Source: Roseinatronobacter thiooxidans
Lineage (GTDB): Bacteria > Pseudomonadota > Alphaproteobacteria > Rhodobacterales > Rhodobacteraceae
Reading direction: 5' to 3'
NCBI RefSeq assembly: GCF_001870675.1
Contig: NZ_MEHT01000047.1
Span: 1 to 40,855, forward strand
DNA: 40,855 nt
Shown here: positions 16,771-24,519 of the stretch, piece by piece
Layout of the letters: the number at the start of each line of letters is the position of its first letter
Numbering within the stretch: the first letter of the stretch is position 1
Program-made: the position numbers and the translations under genes
Notes under the pieces: model-generated
Seen by the model: only the letters and a program-made list of their open reading frames with translations
What the model was told of the DNA's origin: nothing
The model's database searches: none

Positions 16771-17541
16771 TCAGACCTGAAGCACCGAACTGACCAATAG
16801 CTGCGTATAGGGGTGTTGCGGATCATCGAGCACCTGATCGGTCAGGCCCTCTTCCACAACATGTCCGTCCTTCATCACCATCAGCCGGTCGGCCAGCAGC
16901 CGCACCACGGCCAGATCATGGGTGACAATCACCGCCGACAGGCCCAGCCGCCGCACCAGACCGCGCAACAGATCCAGCAGGCGCGCCTGCACGCTGACAT
17001 CAAGCCCGCCAGTCGGCTCGTCCATGAAAATCAGACGCGGCCCAGTCACCAGATTGCGCGCGATCTGCAGCCGTTGCTGCATGCCCCCCGAGAAAGCGCG
17101 CGGGCGCTCGTCCATGCGGCCTGCATCAATCTCGACACGGCCCAGCCAGTCTTCCGCCTGCGCGCGGATATCGCCATAATGGCGCGCGCCGACGGCCATC
17201 AGCCGCTCGCCCACATTCCCACCCGCGCTGACCGCCATGCGCAAGCCGTCGCGCGGATTTTGATGTACAAAAGCCCAGTCTGTGCGCGCCAGCCAGCGGC
17301 GCTCGCTCTCGCGCATGGTGACCGTGTCGCGCGGGCCGCGCTCGCGCGTGTCAAAGATGACCTTGCCTGTATCGGGTGCCAGATGGCCTGCAAGGCAATT
17401 CAGCAGGGTAGATTTGCCGGATCCGCTCTCGCCCACGATCCCCATCACTTCACCCGGCCAGAGCGTGAAATTCACGTCCCGGCAGCCCGGATGCGTCCCG
17501 TAGGATTTACTCAAACCCTCTACGCGCAGAAGTGGGGTCAT
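16771..17541 (-). CDS. phnK: PhnK: C-P lyase ABC-type ATPase
   Basis: A 256-residue ATPase that binds the PhnGHIJ core complex in the E. coli system. Walker A GESGSGKST is at about residues 37-45, the signature is FSGGMQQRLQIARNL, Walker B is LIFMDEPTGGLD and the H-loop is VIVTHDLAVVRLLADR. The segment RTDWAFVHQNPRDGLRMAVSAGGN is characteristic of PhnK and separates it from the oligopeptide ATPases it otherwise resembles. The start ATG at 17541 overlaps the phnJ stop by four bases (ATGA), showing coupling to phnJ. Confidence 0.94.
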   Translation of the reverse strand: MTPLLRVEGLSKSYGTHPGCRDVNFTLWPGEVMGIVGESGSGKSTLLNCLAGHLAPDTGKVIFDTRERGPRDTVTMRESERRWLARTDWAFVHQNPRDGLRMAVSAGGNVGERLMAVGARHYGDIRAQAEDWLGRVEIDAGRMDERPRAFSGGMQQRLQIARNLVTGPRLIFMDEPTGGLDVSVQARLLDLLRGLVRRLGLSAVIVTHDLAVVRLLADRLMVMKDGHVVEEGLTDQVLDDPQHPYTQLLVSSVLQV

Positions 17542-18386
17542 GCGGCATCTCCCTGCTGGCTCGCGGCGCGGCTGCTACAGTATTCCGTGTCCGAGCACAC
17601 AAACATCCGCCCCCCCGCGTCATCAGTGATCACTTCATCAAGATAGCTGTCCGCTGCCCCGCAGATCGCGCAAGCCTGCCCGGCGGCCTTGCTCGGCGTG
17701 AAAGGGTAGTCGTCGAAATCGAGGCTCTCGACGCGCGTAAAGGGTGGCAGCGCATAGATGCGGCATTCGCGCCCTGCCCCGAAAAGCTGCAAGGCGGGCG
17801 ACATGTGCAATTTAGGATTGTCGAATTTCGGGATCGGCGAAGGGTCCATGACATAGCGCCCCTCAACCCGTACCGGATAGGCATAGGCGCGCGCGATCTC
17901 GCCATGGCGTGCGATATCTTCATAAAGCCGTACCTGCATCAGACCGTAATCTTCCAGCGCATGCATGGTGCGCGTCTCGGTCTCGCGGGGTTCCAGAAAG
18001 CGCAAGGGTTCGGGAATGGGCACCTGAAAAACCAGAATCTGCCCCGCCGCCAGAGGGGTCTCGGGGATGCGGTGGCGGGTCTGGATCACGCTGGCGCGCG
18101 CTGTCGCCTCGGTCGTGGCGATGCCTGCGACGCGGGCAAAGAACTTGCGGATGGAGACGGCATTGGTGGTGTCATCCGCGCCTTGGTCGATGACCTTCAG
18201 TGTATCTTCCGGCACAAGACACGCAGCAGTCACCTGCACCCCGCCCGTGCCCCAACCATAGGGCATGGGCATTTCGCGGCTGGAAAAGGGCACCTGATAG
18301 CCGGGAATGGCCACGGCCTTCAGGATGGCGCGGCGCAGCATCCGCTTGGTGGCTTCATCCAGATAGGCGAAATTATACTGTGTCAT
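17538..18386 (-). CDS. phnJ: PhnJ: carbon-phosphorus lyase catalytic subunit
   Basis: A 282-residue radical-SAM enzyme that breaks the C-P bond of ribose 1-phosphonate 5-phosphate. Four cysteines in CAIC (C239, C242), FVC (C264) and YC (C270) have the same spacing as E. coli C241, C244, C266 and C272, where three bind the Fe-S cluster and the last is the catalytic thiyl residue. The glycyl-radical-type Gly is in AIPGYQVPF (about G29). The start ATG at 18386 has an ideal aggagg ribosome binding site. That site abuts a perfect 13-bp hairpin (18398-18445) in the 76-base gap after phnI, suggesting control of translation or mRNA decay at this point. All key residues are intact. Confidence 0.97.
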   Translation of the reverse strand: MTQYNFAYLDEATKRMLRRAILKAVAIPGYQVPFSSREMPMPYGWGTGGVQVTAACLVPEDTLKVIDQGADDTTNAVSIRKFFARVAGIATTEATARASVIQTRHRIPETPLAAGQILVFQVPIPEPLRFLEPRETETRTMHALEDYGLMQVRLYEDIARHGEIARAYAYPVRVEGRYVMDPSPIPKFDNPKLHMSPALQLFGAGRECRIYALPPFTRVESLDFDDYPFTPSKAAGQACAICGAADSYLDEVITDDAGGRMFVCSDTEYCSSRAASQQGDAA

Positions 18387-18397
18387 GTCATCCTCCT

Positions 18398-18445
18398 GCG
18401 CGCCCTTGCGGAGCGGGTGGGTGGGTGGGCGACGCAAGGGCGCGC
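18398..18445. promoter_or_regulatory. Perfect 13-bp inverted repeat with G-quadruplex loop between phnI and phnJ
   Basis: GCGCGCCCTTGCG at 18398-18410 pairs with CGCAAGGGCGCGC at 18433-18445. The 22-base loop contains GGGTGGGTGGGTGGG at 18415-18429 on the plus strand, which is the template strand for phnJ. In the mRNA the loop is C-rich and the stem ends one base before the phnJ ribosome binding site. No U-tract follows, so it is not a standard terminator. Confidence 0.85.
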
Positions 18446-18462
18446 TTGAGTGACATCAACCT

Positions 18463-19539
18463 TCATTGCGCCGCCTCTGGCATCGCTCTGCGCCGCAATT
18501 TGCGGATCAGCTCCAGTTCGGCCTGAAAATCGACGTAATGGGGCAGCTTTATATGCTCCAGAAACCCGCTCGACTGGATATTGTCGCAATGCGACAGCAC
18601 GAATTCCTCGTCCTGAGCAGGCGCGCTGCCTGTATCCTCGCCCAGTTCCCGCGTCCTGAGCGCACGATCGACCAGCGCCATCGAGATCGCCTTGCGTTCG
18701 GACTGGCCAAAGACCAGCCCATAGCCGCGGGTAAATTGCGCCGGTTCGGACTTGGACCCCTGAAACTGGTTTACCGTTTCGCATTCCGTCAAAAGGATTT
18801 CCGCAAAATCGATCTCGAAGCCCAGTTCGGGCAGATACGCGCTGACCCGCACATGCCCGATCCGCAATTCGCCTATGAAAGCATGATTGCGCCCGTAGCC
18901 GCGCTGTGTGGAATAGGCCAGCGACAGCAAAAACCCCTCATCGCCGCGCGCAAGTGCTTGCAACCGCAAGGGCCTGCTGGCGGGAAATTCCAGCGGTGCG
19001 CGTGTCAGGTCCGGCACCTCTGCGCCGCCCTCGCGCTCGGGCTGGATCAAACCTTCTTCCCCCAAATGCGACAGGATATGTGGTACAGCACCAAGGCTAG
19101 AGGGGGCTTCGGGTGCAGGTGCAGGCGTGGCGCTTTCAGCCAGACCGAAATCCAGCAGCCGGTGCGTGTAATCAAAGGTCGGCCCCAGCACCTGCCCGCC
19201 CGGTGCGTCCTTGTAGGTGGCGGAAATCCGGCGGATGATCTGCGCCGCGCCTGTGTCAAGCGGCGCGCTGGCCCCGAAACGCGGCAGGGTGGTGCGAAAC
19301 GCGCGGATGAGGAACACAGCCTCGACCACATCGCCGCGCGCCTGTTTCAGTGCCAGCGCGGCAAGGTCGGGGTCATACAGCGACCCTTCTGCCATCACAC
19401 GGTCCACTGCCAGCGCAAGCTGTTCGCGGATCTGGTCCACCGCCAGATCCGGCACAGTCGCGTCCCCGCGCCGCGCCTCGGCCAGCCAGCCATGCGCATT
19501 CTCAATCGCGCGTTCCCCGCCCTTGACGGCAACATACAT
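18463..19539 (-). CDS. phnI: PhnI: C-P lyase core nucleosidase-type subunit
   Basis: A 358-residue subunit that, with PhnG, H and L, attaches phosphonate to the ribose of ATP with displacement of adenine; PhnI alone has nucleosidase activity in E. coli. Recognisable motifs are MYVAVKGGERAIENAH at the start, YSTQRGYGRNHAFIGELRIG and DFAEILLTECETVNQF. FVLSHCDNIQSSGFLEHIKLPHYVDFQ lies near the end. The start ATG overlaps the phnH stop (TGATG). A 76-base gap containing a strong hairpin separates it from phnJ. Confidence 0.96.
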   Translation of the reverse strand: MYVAVKGGERAIENAHGWLAEARRGDATVPDLAVDQIREQLALAVDRVMAEGSLYDPDLAALALKQARGDVVEAVFLIRAFRTTLPRFGASAPLDTGAAQIIRRISATYKDAPGGQVLGPTFDYTHRLLDFGLAESATPAPAPEAPSSLGAVPHILSHLGEEGLIQPEREGGAEVPDLTRAPLEFPASRPLRLQALARGDEGFLLSLAYSTQRGYGRNHAFIGELRIGHVRVSAYLPELGFEIDFAEILLTECETVNQFQGSKSEPAQFTRGYGLVFGQSERKAISMALVDRALRTRELGEDTGSAPAQDEEFVLSHCDNIQSSGFLEHIKLPHYVDFQAELELIRKLRRRAMPEAAQ

Positions 19540-20105
19540 CAGCAGACCTCCAGTCTTGTGGAACGGGGCAGCGCGGCAAGCGAGGGACCACAGGTCAGCA
19601 AAAGGTCGCAGCCCAGCGGGAAACGGGCCGCATTGGCCTGCAACGCCACAGCGTCCGGCAGGTTAAGCCATGCATCCTTCTCTATGCCCGGCCCTGTCAG
19701 CCGCACGCCGTCATTGCGCAATTCGGGACACTCGACAATCAAGGTGGCCGAGCGGTCAGGATAGTCTGGCACCCCTTGCGGGTAACGCGACAGCGGAGCA
19801 AGCGCTTCCCATGCCCCCAGCGCGAACACGGCTTCTTGCGCGCCACATAGCGGTGCCCCCAGATGAAAGGCGACCCAGTCGCGCAAGGCGGCGCAATCAT
19901 GCGCGCCTGCCAGATGCAGCGGCGTGGTGCTGTCTGCCAGTACCATCAGCGCAATCGCTGCCGCGTCAGAGCACGGCGCCGGGGCCAAGGCGCCTGTCAA
20001 CGTTACAATCCGCCCCGGATGGGCCATCGCGTCCAGCACCTGCCGGAAGGCGCGCGCAGCGTCGCGGGCGGGATCGGCAAATCCGGTTGTCAGCGGCGCG
20101 TTCAT
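19539..20105 (-). CDS. phnH: PhnH: C-P lyase subunit
   Basis: A 188-residue component of the PhnGHIJ core complex, a fold related to PLP transferases but without cofactor. Motifs include TGFADPARDAARAFRQVLDAMAHPG at the N-terminus, LADSTTPLHL, WEALAPLSRYPQGVPDYPDRSATLI and LTGPGIEKDAWL. The start is ATG at 20105 (MNAPLTTGF), overlapping the phnG stop by four bases; an in-frame extension further upstream lies inside phnG and is not used. Translation is coupled to phnG and phnI on both sides. Confidence 0.95.
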   Translation of the reverse strand: MNAPLTTGFADPARDAARAFRQVLDAMAHPGRIVTLTGALAPAPCSDAAAIALMVLADSTTPLHLAGAHDCAALRDWVAFHLGAPLCGAQEAVFALGAWEALAPLSRYPQGVPDYPDRSATLIVECPELRNDGVRLTGPGIEKDAWLNLPDAVALQANAARFPLGCDLLLTCGPSLAALPRSTRLEVC

Positions 20106-20542
20106 CCTTCCCCCCGCGCCAAAGTGAAGAAATCGACCTTGGTGGCTGCCGCACGTCTTGCGCGGGCCTCCTGCGCCGCGCGCTCTGCGGCCTGCAAGGG
20201 GCCAAGGACGCGCGCTTGCAACTCTGGCCCCGCCGAAGTCTGTAGCAGCGCATCCAGAAGCGCCGCGCGTTCCGCCTTGCGCAGCCCGCGCCCCTGCACC
20301 ATCGCATGTCCGACCGTGCCGCAAGACAGGCGCAGCGCGGCGCGGGTGACCGTCACTTCGCCCAGATTAAACGCTGCACCCACAGCCCCCGCACGGCCCT
20401 GCACCATCATCGTGCCGATCTCAGGTGCGCGCAGCCACATGAACGCGGGCGGTTCATCAGGCCAATGGGTGTCGAGCCGCGCCAAAGGCGCACGCGCAAG
20501 CAGCCCCATCCAGTCACGGCGGGTCAAGGAGGCGGAAGTCAT
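20102..20542 (-). CDS. phnG: PhnG: C-P lyase subunit
   Basis: A 146-residue first gene of the C-P lyase core operon; PhnG pairs with PhnI in the core complex. Typical motifs are RRDWMGLLARAPLARL, GTMMVQGRAGAVGAAFNLGEVTVTRA, CGTVGHAMVQGRGLRKAERAALLDALLQ and a C-terminal AATKVDFFTLARGEG. The start ATG at 20542 (MTSASLTRR) is preferred; an ATG 27 bases upstream is possible. It is divergent from phnF with an 87-bp AT-rich gap that should contain the PhnF-controlled promoters. Confidence 0.95.
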   Translation of the reverse strand: MTSASLTRRDWMGLLARAPLARLDTHWPDEPPAFMWLRAPEIGTMMVQGRAGAVGAAFNLGEVTVTRAALRLSCGTVGHAMVQGRGLRKAERAALLDALLQTSAGPELQARVLGPLQAAERAAQEARARRAAATKVDFFTLARGEG

Positions 20543-20629
20543 GTCGGATCTCGCAATTTTAATATACAACTAGACAAATACGCGGTTTATACGTTTCATA
20601 CAAATAGATTTTTGTGAAAGTTTCACGAC
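20543..20629. promoter_or_regulatory. phnG-phnF divergent promoter/operator region
   Basis: 87 bp, strikingly AT-rich against its surroundings. Toward phnG, the sequence TATTTGT occurs twice, 26 bases apart, and a TATATT lies at a possible -10 position. A perfect palindrome sits directly before the phnF start. This is the expected binding place for PhnF and possibly PhoB, but I could not match either consensus with certainty. Confidence 0.6.
20614..20626. promoter_or_regulatory. Palindrome GTGAAAGTTTCAC overlapping phnF leader
   Basis: GTGAAA-G-TTTCAC is a perfect 6-bp inverted repeat, three bases before the phnF ATG. It overlaps the only plausible ribosome binding site (gaaag), so a bound repressor or an RNA stem would block phnF expression. 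It is a candidate autoregulatory site. Confidence 0.5.
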
Positions 20630-21364
20630 ATGACCAAGCCCGCCCCCCTTTGGCAGAACATCCGCGACACCTTGTACAGCGAGATTGCGCAGGGCGCATG
20701 GCGCGCGGGGGCACGCCTGCCAACCGAGGCCGCACTTGCCCAGAGATTTGACGTCAACCGCCACACAGTCCGGCGCGCGCTGCAATCGCTGGCCGATGAA
20801 GGATTGGTGCAGGCCCGGCGCGGCGCAGGCGTTTTTGTTCTGCCCGCCCCGCTGCGCTATCCTATCGGGGCGCGCACGCGCTTTCGCCAGAACCTGCTCT
20901 CTGCGGGGCGCAGCCCGTCGCGGCGATTGCTGCATCTGGCGCGGCAGGCAGCGTCCGCCCCAGAGGCGCAGGCACTGGGGATTGCACGCGGTGCGCCCGT
21001 GCATATCATGGAGGCGATCAGCATGGCCGATGATTTGCCCATCTCGCTGGCACGGTCGTGTTTCTGCGCAACACGGTTTCCCGATCTTGATACAGCCCTG
21101 CGCGCCACAGGGTCGGTCACAGCGGCACTGGCGCAAATGGGCATTTCAGACTATCTGCGCAAATCGACACGGCTGACCGCGCAAACCGCTGATCCTGTTC
21201 AGGCACGGCATTTGCAAATATCGTCTGGGGATATGCTCATCCTGTCAGAAGCGATCAATGTCGATATTTCAGGGCTGCCGATCGAATTCGGGCGCAGCTA
21301 TTTTGTCGGGTCTCGTGTAGAGCTGGTGCTTGAAAGCGACGGGCCTGCACCATTTGTCACATGA
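20630..21364 (+). CDS. phnF: PhnF: GntR-family (HutC subfamily) regulator of phosphonate genes
   Basis: A 244-residue repressor-type regulator. The N-terminal winged helix (LWQNIRDTLYSEIAQGAWRAGARLPTEAALAQRFDVNRHTVRRAL) is followed by a UTRA ligand-binding domain (about residues 90-240; ISMADDLPISLARSCF and LSEAINVDISGLPIEFGRSYF). Its position, divergent from phnG and upstream of phnM2 and a nudix gene, is classical for PhnF. No strong ribosome binding site is seen and a palindrome covers the leader, suggesting autoregulation. The effector is presumably a phosphonate or a pathway intermediate. Confidence 0.93.
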   Translation: MTKPAPLWQNIRDTLYSEIAQGAWRAGARLPTEAALAQRFDVNRHTVRRALQSLADEGLVQARRGAGVFVLPAPLRYPIGARTRFRQNLLSAGRSPSRRLLHLARQAASAPEAQALGIARGAPVHIMEAISMADDLPISLARSCFCATRFPDLDTALRATGSVTAALAQMGISDYLRKSTRLTAQTADPVQARHLQISSGDMLILSEAINVDISGLPIEFGRSYFVGSRVELVLESDGPAPFVT

Positions 21365-21413
21365 CTGCCACATAGCTGCGATACTCGCGCCCCAAACGCG
21401 AAGGAACGATATC

Positions 21414-22595
21414 ATGCCGACTCAGACTCTGCGCCTTAACGGAGCATTATGCCTATTGAACGGCTGCCTGGAGGATTGTGATCTTTTCATTTCCGATGGG
21501 CATTTTGCGCCCACAAGCGCGAGTGCGGCTGAAATCGACCTGTCGGAATATTGGCTGTTACCCGGAATTGTCGATCTGCATGGCGACGGGTTCGAGCGCC
21601 ACATCCGCCCGCGCCCCAGCGCACCGTTCGACAAGCGTGCAGCGCTGCAATCGGCCGATGTGGAACTGGCCAGCCAAGGCGTAACAACAGCATGGTTTGC
21701 CCAAAGCTGGTCTTGGGAAGGCGGATCGCGCGCCCCGGACGAAGCGGTGGCACTGCTCGAAGCACGCCGCCAGATCGCCCATCGCCTGATGACCGACATC
21801 CGCATCCAGTTGAGGTTTGAAACGCATATGCCGGGCGACCAAGCCGCCCTCATGGCAGTCGTGCGCGATTATCACCTTGATTATATCGTGTTCAACAACC
21901 ACCTGCCCGAAGCGCTGGAGATGGCCAATACCAAGCCCGCGCGCTTCGCGTCATGGGCCGCAATGAACGGGCATGTACCCGATGACCTGCTGGCCATTGT
22001 GCGCGCGGCCCATGCCGCCGATGCACAGATACCCGCTTTTCTGACTGCACTTGCGGCCGATCTGCGCAGCGCGGGCGTGATGATGGGCTCGCATGACGAC
22101 CCAGATCCCGAAACCCGCGCCTTCTTTCGCGGCATAGGGGCGCATATCTGCGAATTCCCCACTTCGGTAGCGGCGGCCCATGCCGCCCGCACCGCAGGCG
22201 AACCCGTGCTGATGGGGGCGCCAAACATTGTGCGCGGCGGGTCGCAATCGGGCAATATCGCAGCGATGGAGCTGGTCGAAGAGGGTCTGTGCGATGCGCT
22301 GATCTCGGATTACTATATCCCCGCGCTGGCGCAGGCCGCTTGGGTGATTGCCGATGCGCGCGCGCTGTCCTTTGCCCATGCGTGGGAAATGATCTCGACC
22401 CGCCCAGCGCAGATCATGGGGCTATCGGATCGCGGCAGCCTGACCGAAGGCCGGCGCGCCGATCTTGTCGTCCTGAACCCCAATACCCGCCGTGTTGAGG
22501 CGACAGTCGTGCGCGGCCAGATCGCATTTGCCAGCGGGCGGGCCGCGCAGCGCCTGTTGCAGGCCCATAGCCCCTTTGCGCTGGCCGCACAGTGA
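21414..22595 (+). CDS. phnM: PhnM-family amidohydrolase (copy 2)
   Basis: A 393-residue second PhnM-type protein, in the phnF operon. It keeps the metal-site entry PGIVDLHGDGFERHIRPRPSAPFD, GSHDDPDPETRAFF, GAPNIVRGGSQSGNIAAMEL and LISDYYIPALAQAA. It lacks the LMDHTPGQRQF hallmark of copy 1; the corresponding place reads DYIVFNNHLPEALEMANTKP. It may therefore act on a different ribose phosphonate triphosphate or on another phosphate ester. The start is ATG at 21414 with aagga upstream. A nudix hydrolase gene follows after 7 bases, suggesting linked handling of the triphosphate or released product. Confidence 0.88.
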   Translation: MPTQTLRLNGALCLLNGCLEDCDLFISDGHFAPTSASAAEIDLSEYWLLPGIVDLHGDGFERHIRPRPSAPFDKRAALQSADVELASQGVTTAWFAQSWSWEGGSRAPDEAVALLEARRQIAHRLMTDIRIQLRFETHMPGDQAALMAVVRDYHLDYIVFNNHLPEALEMANTKPARFASWAAMNGHVPDDLLAIVRAAHAADAQIPAFLTALAADLRSAGVMMGSHDDPDPETRAFFRGIGAHICEFPTSVAAAHAARTAGEPVLMGAPNIVRGGSQSGNIAAMELVEEGLCDALISDYYIPALAQAAWVIADARALSFAHAWEMISTRPAQIMGLSDRGSLTEGRRADLVVLNPNTRRVEATVVRGQIAFASGRAAQRLLQAHSPFALAAQ

Positions 22596-22602
22596 GCCTG
22601 AC

Positions 22603-23151
22603 ATGACCTATGCCGATATGATCGATGCAGAATTGGGCCAGATCCGCCCTGTCGATCTGCTGGAATTCGACCATCTGACCCGCGCGCGCGACTGGGTGCG
22701 CTCGGGGGCGGTTCTGTGCCGCATAGCGCCGCCTGCGACCCCGCCCATGCATCTGGTCAGCTATTTTCCTGTGATAGATCAGGAATATGTGCTTCTGGGT
22801 GATCATATCAGCTCGGGCCTGTGGCTGCCGCCGGGCGGGCATGTCGAGACGGGTGAAGACCCGCGCGACACCGTGATCCGCGAATGTGCCGAGGAATTGC
22901 GCATGTCGGCGCGCTTTGTGCATCCGGGGCCTGTATTTTTGACCATCGCAAAAACAATCGGGGCCAATCCGCATGAAGATGTCTCACTGTGGTATACGCT
23001 TCAGGGCCAGGCGGGGCTTGTGCCCGATTATGACCGGCGCGAATATCGCCGTATGCGCTGGTTTCATTTCGACGATGTGCCGCTGGATGACACCGACCCC
23101 AACCTTGAACGGTTCCTTGGCAAACTGTCCGAGCGCTTCGTGGCGGCGTGA
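22603..23151 (+). CDS. Nudix hydrolase
   Basis: A 182-residue protein with a complete Nudix box, GGHVETGEDPRDTVIRECAEEL, split here as G-x5-E-x7-REC-A-EE-L (residues about 84-106). Nudix enzymes cleave nucleoside or sugar diphosphate linkages. It begins 7 bases after phnM2 and is the third gene of the phnF operon, so a role in phosphonate-derived nucleotide or phosphoribosyl metabolism is plausible. No family with a known substrate could be assigned. Its 3' end is convergent with the hexapeptide transferase gene, with a small hairpin (TGCACT...AGTGCA, 23158-23174) between them. Confidence 0.88.
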   Translation: MTYADMIDAELGQIRPVDLLEFDHLTRARDWVRSGAVLCRIAPPATPPMHLVSYFPVIDQEYVLLGDHISSGLWLPPGGHVETGEDPRDTVIRECAEELRMSARFVHPGPVFLTIAKTIGANPHEDVSLWYTLQGQAGLVPDYDRREYRRMRWFHFDDVPLDDTDPNLERFLGKLSERFVAA

Positions 23152-23166
23152 TCCGGCTGCACTCAC

Positions 23167-23799
23167 TTAGTGCAACAAGACATCCTCGTATTTGGCCAGA
23201 AACTCCTCAATCTCCAGATGGCGGAAATCGTGTAGCGCCATATGCAGCCGGTCATGGTCCCAATCCCACCAGGCCAGATCCATCAGCCGCCGCGCTGTCT
23301 GCTTGGGGAAGCGGCGGCGCAGTTTTTCTGCCGGCACCCCCACCACAATCGTATAGGGGGCGACATCGCGCGTAACCACCGCGCCTGCGCCCACAATCGC
23401 GCCATGCCCGATGGTCACTTCAGGGCGAATAATCGCGCCATGACCAATCCAGACGTCATGCCCGATCGTAACCCGCCGCGCCGCGCGGGCCGCGAAGAAG
23501 GCATCATGCGGTGCCGCATCATGCCAATACAGGTCCGAGCGATACAGAAAATGATGCAGGCTGGCGCGGTCCATCGGGTGATCGGTCGGACCGATCCGCA
23601 CATTGGCTGCGATATTGACGAATTTGCCAATGGTGGCATTGGCAATATCGCAGCCCCGCGCGCAATAGCTGTAATCGCCCAGCACAACGTTATTCAGAAT
23701 CGAGCCGCGCCCTACTTCAGTATAGGCGCCTGTCTCGCAGTCGGTCAGTGTGCAATCGGGGTGAATCAGCGCCCCTTCGGGGGTCAGCTCTCGGGGCAT
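23167..23799 (-). CDS. Phosphonate-associated hexapeptide-repeat transferase
   Basis: A 210-residue left-handed beta-helix protein of the acetyltransferase type found in C-P lyase clusters. Hexapeptide turns run from about residue 10 to 170 (ALIHPDCTLTDCETGAYTEVGRGS, YCARGCDIANATIGKFVNIAANVRIG, VWIGHGAIIRPEVTIGHGAIVGAGAVVTRDVAPY). The catalytic-type His lies in VTIGHDVWIGHG. By analogy it may acetylate aminoalkylphosphonates, as PhnO does in E. coli, but the fold differs and the substrate is unproven. The start ATG overlaps the SDR stop (TGATG), so the two are coupled. A much longer in-frame extension upstream is an overlap artefact. Confidence 0.88.
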   Translation of the reverse strand: MPRELTPEGALIHPDCTLTDCETGAYTEVGRGSILNNVVLGDYSYCARGCDIANATIGKFVNIAANVRIGPTDHPMDRASLHHFLYRSDLYWHDAAPHDAFFAARAARRVTIGHDVWIGHGAIIRPEVTIGHGAIVGAGAVVTRDVAPYTIVVGVPAEKLRRRFPKQTARRLMDLAWWDWDHDRLHMALHDFRHLEIEEFLAKYEDVLLH

Positions 23800-24446
23800 C
23801 AGAAGTCTCGCTCCTCTCCGGTCCAGCGCAGGAAACGGCCAGTATCGGCCAGCCCCTCGCGCGCGGCAATCTCCAGTATTCCGGCGGCCACCGGCTGCGG
23901 GTCGTGCTCTGCCGCTGGCCCGCCCATATCCGTGCGCACCCAGCCAGGGTCGATCAGCAGCACGGCAATGCCGCGCGGGCGCAGATCGGTCGCAAGCCCC
24001 TGCATCAGCTTGTTCACTGCCGCCTTGGACGCGCGGTAGGCAATGCGGTCCGATTTCGCATAGCCCATCCATGCCATCTGGCTGGACAGTGTAAGAATTC
24101 GTCCACCCGCGTGCATCGCGGGCACAACCGCTTGCGCCATCGCAAGAGGGGCCAATGTGTTCACCCTCAGCGTTTCGGCAAAGCCCGCGAAATCCATATC
24201 CAGCGCAGACTGACGCGCAGGGCCGATCACACCTGCATTGTTGATCAGCACATCCACGGGCGCAACTTTTGCCCCCAGACTGTGTAAACTCTCTACCTCG
24301 TGCATATCGGCAACAATCTCGCGCACACCAGCGGGGGCCGCGCCCGCGCGCCTTACTGTTCCGGTCACATCCCACCCCCGCGCCATAGCCTGAACGGCCA
24401 GTGCCAGCCCGATACCGCGCGACACTCCTGTGATCAGTAGATGCAT
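23799..24446 (-). CDS. SDR-family oxidoreductase
   Basis: A 215-residue short-chain dehydrogenase. The cofactor loop is TGVSRGIGLAL near the N-terminus, NNAGV follows at about residue 76, the catalytic Ser is in LTLSSQMAW and the Tyr-Lys pair is YRASK. The start is ATG at 24446 (MHLLITG) with a gaggggg ribosome binding site; a start 24 bases upstream is less likely. It follows the phnE2 terminator hairpin and is coupled to the hexapeptide transferase. Such SDRs may oxidise or reduce carbon skeletons released from phosphonates, but no substrate can be named. Confidence 0.87.
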   Translation of the reverse strand: MHLLITGVSRGIGLALAVQAMARGWDVTGTVRRAGAAPAGVREIVADMHEVESLHSLGAKVAPVDVLINNAGVIGPARQSALDMDFAGFAETLRVNTLAPLAMAQAVVPAMHAGGRILTLSSQMAWMGYAKSDRIAYRASKAAVNKLMQGLATDLRPRGIAVLLIDPGWVRTDMGGPAAEHDPQPVAAGILEIAAREGLADTGRFLRWTGEERDF

Positions 24447-24452
24447 GGCCCC

Positions 24453-24476
24453 CTCATTTTCTTGCTGCAAATACTC
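24453..24476 (-). repeat. 24-base motif (copy 2), tail of phnE2 terminator
   Basis: Matches 16721-16744 at 23 of 24 positions. Here it directly follows the stem of the terminator at 24474-24498 and provides its TATTTG run. Confidence 0.8.
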
Positions 24477-24498
24477 CCGCCGGAGGCTCCGACGGAAG
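24474..24498 (-). terminator. Rho-independent terminator after phnE2
   Basis: On the minus strand an 11-bp stem with two G-U pairs (CTTCCGTCGGA / TCCGGCGGGAG, loop GCC) is followed by TATTT. This matches the common Rhodobacterales terminator style with a GGCGGGAGTATTT end. It would end the phnDCE transcript before the SDR gene, at least partly. Confidence 0.75.
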
Positions 24499-24519
24499 CA
24501 GCAGGCGCATCAGCCGGGT

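Noticed and set aside
16027-17541. PhnK and PhnL as part of an oligopeptide importer
   Set aside because: Their sequence hallmarks and position after phnJ fit the C-P lyase ATPases; the importer has its own PhnC.
23158-23174. TGCACT...AGTGCA hairpin between the nudix and transferase genes as bidirectional terminator
   Set aside because: Only 6 bp, overlaps a stop codon, and no U-tract on either strand.
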